From NCBI RefSeq assembly GCF_020085105.1, contig NC_058055.1:22301822-22365821 (forward strand): DNA of 64,000 nucleotides, written 5' to 3'. Origin of the DNA: Siniperca chuatsi. Lineage: Eukaryota; Chordata; Actinopteri; Centrarchiformes; Sinipercidae. Every line of letters starts with the position of its first letter. Position 1 is the first letter of the stretch. Of this stretch, positions 58,760 through 64,000 are shown in pieces. A program made the translations under genes and the position numbers. The notes beneath the pieces are model-generated. The model had not been told where the DNA came from and did no database searches. It saw nothing but the letters and a program-made list of their open reading frames with translations.

Positions 58760-61700
58760 CTGCAGAGCAAAAGACACAACAGAGTTAGTAAAGAGAGCTG
58801 TGAAGCATGATTTCCTTTCATTTACCAACGGCCACTGACTTATTAAAACGTGGGTCTTATTTTCAATGTTTCACGTTTATTAGTCTTTTTAGTGATGTCT
58901 CTGTATTTCCAGATCTCAGCAATTAACATGGTGAGTACAATCTTTTAGTTATTGATAGGACTGATGGCCAGAATTACAAAAAACAGACCCAAGTTGTTAT
59001 AAAACTTAGAGTTTTGCTTTACATTTCACGAAATAAGCACTGACACTGTGGGACTAGCCAGGGGTGTCACCTTCCCCCACAGCACTTCATGGTAGACAAC
59101 CAATGCCAGCTTTGCTCAAACAAATCACACTAAAGGTTGTGCATGCACAATCATTAGGCACAGGATACGCAACAACTCAGGTGTGATGTCGTAGGCTCAG
59201 ACATATTGCAGTTTACTAACTGCGCTTTCATAGGCTTACATGACGCATACTGTATTTATAGGATTAAAGATGCACACAATACTCATGTTTCAGGATGGGT
59301 GAGTAGAAAGATAAAGATCTCCTATGCAATACTTCAATCGAATCTTGACTCTAGTGAGCACTGTTTTTTTCCAGCAGAGATAAAGAGCACACAGTTGCAA
59401 GCACACAAAGACATAAAATCACAAACACAGGAACAGACACACAGTTGCACGCTCCCTTGAACACACTCCCTTCACACTTTTTCAATTACCAGGCTGGGGA
59501 AAACTCTGGGGAAGGACTGAGTGTTTGGAGCTCAGTTTCTATTTCATCAGTCAATAACACATCTTTGGGGCAAAGCTGACACTAATTTAAAAATCTATGA
59601 AGAGCAGCCGCCTCATGTTCATAACCACTGGAGGAGGAGGAGGCCCACGACAGCCTCCACGCCAGATCAATCACTGTCTCGGCTGCTCTGCACGCTAAAA
59701 AACGGGGATGAAGGGAGTATGCACCACTGGAGGATGATGATAGGAGGAAGGGCAGAGAAGAGGTTGGCAGGTAAAGATAGGAGATTCAGTTTGTAGTAGA
59801 GGAAGGTGATGTACAGAACCAAGGGTGGGGGGGGATTTAATTTCGGTGCATGTAGGTAAGTGAAATAAATATTGACAAACCTTCCCTTTCTGACTTCAGC
59901 TCTGTCTCTACGTTTCATTTTCTGTTGTACAGGAGAGAAAGCAGAAGTGTCTGCAGGAGTGCCGAATTTTCATTAGATGCTTGTTGAACACTCATGACTG
60001 AAAGCGTGAGGTACTAATCTGTCAGCCCTACAGGTGAGGATGATTCGTAATATGTTGGTGACCTATTGACCTTTTCTCTAGGCTCACCATCAGGGCAGAT
60101 TTTCCACGAGAAATATTAAATTCTATTGGGAAGATTGCCATACAATTTGCTGAGCACATTCATGCCACCTTGAGGATAAACCCCTCTGAATTTAAAGCCA
60201 CCATGGAGTTTCCTCCAGCTGTGGAGAAGCTTTGTCATCCGTTGCATGAACATTACAGCCTCTACAGACTGCCTGCATTGTTTTAGACCAATATCTAATG
60301 GATTTCACATTTCTCTACATTTTTTATTTCATGTGTAAGGGTGGTGCAAATGTGACTTTATATTTATAATCTTTTAGGGTGCAGAACTCATTGGTGTGAT
60401 GTTTGTATGTTAAGTATCAAAATTTTGGGCAAAATGTTTATACTGCATGAGTCTTTAAAATGTTCACTCTTCTTTTCCTTAGATTATTTTTCAACAATTT
60501 TGAAAATTCAGTTTCAGTAGGTGGCACTCTTTACCATTTAGCTCTGGTAAATGCCATTGCCCATCATAACTACCAAGTTCTTCCCTGTTTTCCCCCCAGG
60601 TAAACTGGGAACGTAGATTGCATCTCTTCTTCTGTACCACTGAACTATTGCCAAAGACCTGCAGGCACGCTGTGTCTATAACAGCAAATGTAAAACCTTT
60701 TGGTGACTGGATGTACATTAGGTTCAATTATTGTCGTGTTGTTTCAGTTGGTATATAAAAGAAAGAGACCTTTATGTGAAAATGTTGCAAATTATTCCTT
60801 CAATTCTCAGTTTAAAATGTAAAGTGACTACTTTACTAGCGAGATGTATAGTGTAATTATGAAACTTGTGCTAAGCTAGTTTTCTTCTGTGTTGTATTTC
60901 CCTTGCTCTTCTCCTCCTCTGTGCTTTATCAATGAAGAGGCTATTGACTAGGGTCGATTGCTTCTGGAATCCCTCTAGGACTCCAGGTAGTTAAGTGGCT
61001 TTGATTGACAGGCATGCCTCCTATTCACTTCTATTCTCTCTCTACCTCACTCCCACTTTCTTAGTTTATCATGTATCTTAGGTTTGGCTCTGTCAGTGGA
61101 CTAGCATAAGCTGTGGACGTCTTCCCCCAGGCCACTTGAGATCAAATAATTCTTGGTCATATTAAAAAACAAAGTAACAAGCCATTATTGTTGTTGTTTG
61201 GCGAGGTAGAAAATGAAAATGGCCTAAGTGGTCTAGAGGCAGAATAAGTGACAGAGACAGTGAGGGGGGGGGGAATTGAGAGAGATATTAGCCTAAGATG
61301 GAGAATTAGGTCAGAGGTCTGATAACCTTTTACATTCCAAACCCTCTTTTTTTCCTCTAAGGTCTAGGCAAAGGTGTGGGCATGGTGGAAATATGAAACC
61401 CAGATACCGACACACACTTACACACACACACAGAAAAACAGAGCTGGTAAACACAAAGCAGAAGCACCACATGAAAAAGACTTTTACTTTGAAGTCAGGG
61501 CAGTTACAGTGGCGAGTCACATTAAGTTGAATGCCGTACAATATGTGTCAGCAAGTATGTGTCAACTTTAAAAGAAGTCCGACAGTCACTGCTTTTATAG
61601 GTGTGTTTTCAAAGCAACACAAGACAGCTAAGAGAGTAACACAGAGAGCAAATTGTCAATGTGAGACAGACAGAAATGTGCTGGTAAATAACAAAGGTGA

Positions 61701-64000
61701 TAAGTAGACGATAACCACTAGGAACTGATGAACATTTAAACATGCTGCTTTCTAAATAACGCAAAACTAAATACTCAAAAAGGACGGAATCTAGGATCCA
61801 GCTTCTACTTGTTGAGCTTTGAAGAGCTGCTATTTATGGCAGAACATAAACATGTATACCCTGATGTAAGAAGGACAGAAAACCAAAAAATGGACAATAG
61901 CTATATGGCTTGAGAGGTCTTTCAGCTGTTTTCCTCTATCCTGCGCTTCATTAAAAAAATCCAACTACCTCCACATCATATCCAGTCTGCAGATAAAAAC
62001 ATCATTGAACTGGATAGGACACTGTTTTCCATCTCATTAATCACTCAAAGAGCTCGACGCTTTCTGTCTTCAAAAAGGGTCTAATGTTGACTACTCTCAA
62101 TGACAAACATGGACCGCTACATGGACTTGAATAAGAAATGCATGGAAACATATCGCTCGGGTAATGAACTATGTTGTGTACCGGTATAGTAGCAATATAA
62201 GAAAATAACTGCCCAAATGAAGCCGAGTATGCTTAATGGAAACACACCTGCAAGCTTCAGTGAGAGACAAGATCTGTATGTGTGAACACATCATGAATTT
62301 GGATTTTCCGGCACCAGCAACCGCCAAAGATAATGGTAGGTATGCAAATCCAGGCTTGAATCATCTTTTTATAAAACTATGGGTGACATCCAAGATGTTA
62401 GATCCATGCTTTTTAACAGTCAATGTGGGCAAATTACTTGCTACTTGCTATCATTTCCCCCTTCTTGTCTGCAAACCACAGTTTGTAGTAAAGTGCAGTG
62501 TGAACCCTGATTAGTGTTAGACAAAATTAAGTGCTACAAACTATACAGTCAGTACAGGGAATAATGTGTGTGTGTGTGTGTTGCAGGAAAGTGAGTAAAG
62601 GTGTTGTCGGCCGCTGATAGATGAAGAGAGCAGTGGAGAGATAAAAAAAGGAAGGAAAGGTGGGAGAAAAGTAGTTGACCCAGGAGGTCCATTACAGTGT
62701 AAAATTGAGTCAGCCCAAAGTGACACCTGAACAGAAGAGCTGGAGGAGCCAAGAGTGGTGGGGGGTTCTTAGTCTCAGTCCTGTTTGGCAGTTTTGGAAT
62801 AATTTACCTCCTCTAACCAGCCTCTCTCTCCTTCTCCCGCCATCTATTTATAAAGCGCTCGGGCAGTTTGTGTGTGTGGCCGCTGCAACGCCGGCAGTAT
62901 CTTAATGGGCCTGGAGTGGCAGGGCTGCTGTTATTTAAGTGGGGGACGGACGGAGGCCAGTAATGGAGAGGAATACTCCTCGATGGGAGGTGACAGTGGC
63001 CGGATGGGCACAGAGCAGAGAAATGGCCTAAGGGTAGAGGCTGGCCATTGAGGTAGGCACTTTTACCGATTCTGAAGTGCAGCAGGATAACCAAGCACCC
63101 ACCCACCCACCAACTCTAAAAAAAAAAAAAAGTCTGAGAAAGTCTAAAAAGATCTCTGGCCTCAAACTTAATTAAAAGCACTTAGGGTCTCAATAGGTAA
63201 TTTTACTCCTTTTACAGTGTGTCTTGATGATAATTTTGAGAATCATCGCTCCAATAAGAGGATACTAAGGCTTAAAGAGAAGTGACTAAAGTTGACTAAA
63301 TTTGGATTCAGTGATTTTGGTCAACTAACTCACAAGAAGACAAGCAGTAAAACCAAACTGCAGGCTTCAAAACTCCCTCAGAAAGTGATGCCACTCACAG
63401 ATTCTACATGCTTATTTTTCTACAGTCTATGCTCCTTACTTTCAGAAAACCCTGAAAACCTTAGTTGAAACCTCTGAACACCAACTTTCTCACTCTAAAC
63501 GTGTGTGAGCAATGTTTGTGTAATGTTTGACTTTAACAACTCAACAACATGTTTCAAGATGAGCATCACAGTCCTTACAATCCTGCTCCAAATCCACCCT
63601 GAACCCTTGTGTTTCTTGGACTGTAGTCGAGACAGTTAAATGCGTCCTGACTGTGGCCTGCAATGCAGCGTGCTGAACAGAGGACCTGCCAGAGTTAATG
63701 AGGCAGAGAGCAGCGGGACCTCAGCACAAGGTGTTCAATCACAGGCCATTACCACAGCCCTCAACCTCTGTTACTGCTTGCTGTTGTCAATAGCAATCGA
63801 TAATAAGCTATGGTTTATCTATAGCGAGGGCAGAATAGTGACTAAATGTAGGCTTCTGTATCCTAAAACACCTACATTAATTGTAGGTGTCTCAGTCTGA
63901 TCTCAGTTTGAGGCCTAATAACAGAAACATGATCCCAAAGTCACAACGGCATGATTTATGACGGCTTTGTGAGTTGCTGCCTTAAAGTACTGCTTATAAA
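58760..64000. other. zbtb16 intron, to the right edge
   Basis: No further PLZF exon was found (finger 3 was looked for on the minus strand). It contains a family 2 half element (58885-59020), a short TG run (62565-62580) and a GC-rich repeat-free block at 62830-63000. No other feature is supported. Confidence 0.6.
58885..59020. repeat. Family 2 half element
   Basis: ATCTCAGCAATTAACATGGT and AGACCCAAGTTGTTATAAAA correspond to the right half of the family 2 elements. Confidence 0.6.

Noticed and set aside
1..64000. CRISPR array, operon, phage, plasmid or integrated viral genome
   Set aside because: No regular spacer repeats, no bacterial gene arrangement and no viral replication or capsid genes. 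The window is a typical intron-rich vertebrate locus.

Overview
This window is eukaryotic and almost certainly from a teleost fish. Four spliced vertebrate genes can be read, with GT-AG introns. The non-coding DNA is full of short terminal-inverted-repeat elements of the kinds common in teleosts, a degraded Penelope-like retroelement and long CA/TC microsatellites. Nothing suggests bacterial, plasmid or viral content.

Layout from left to right: (1) usp28, minus strand, positions 1083-4540. Three early coding exons carry the UBA-like and ubiquitin-interacting segments; the catalytic part lies beyond the left edge and the first exon was not found. (2) htr3b-like 5-HT3 receptor subunit, plus strand, 8902-17615, 9 exons, 455 codons. 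(3) htr3a-like 5-HT3 receptor subunit, plus strand, 20607-31442, 9 exons, 491 codons. (4) A 14.5 kb stretch without coding exons, probably holding the htr3a and zbtb16 3' UTRs. (5) zbtb16 (PLZF), minus strand, 45937-58759. Its last three coding exons carry zinc fingers 4 to 9; the BTB domain and fingers 1 to 3 lie beyond the right edge.

All splice junctions were checked by hand for reading-frame continuity, and the two receptor genes close perfectly (1368 and 1476 bp). Both have identical sizes for exons 2, 3, 4, 5 and 7 (164, 45, 110, 170, 211 bp), as expected for an old tandem duplication. 5-HT3A subunits form homopentameric serotonin-gated cation channels and recruit 5-HT3B into heteromers. 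The sequence fits that split: the htr3a product keeps the aromatic binding-site residues, the M2 glutamate ring and the basic MA-helix residues, while the htr3b product has lost the basic MA residues and the M2 glutamate.

The gene set and order match human 11q23 (USP28-HTR3B-HTR3A-ZBTB16), but zbtb16 here points toward htr3a, whereas in human it is co-oriented with it. The most useful leads are this flip, a tandem (NAGNAG) acceptor that could lengthen the linker between PLZF fingers 5 and 6, transposable elements lying directly against receptor splice acceptors, a nested retroelement in htr3b intron 5, and an unrecognised broken protein-like stretch in htr3a intron 6. I found no clearly new biological system.
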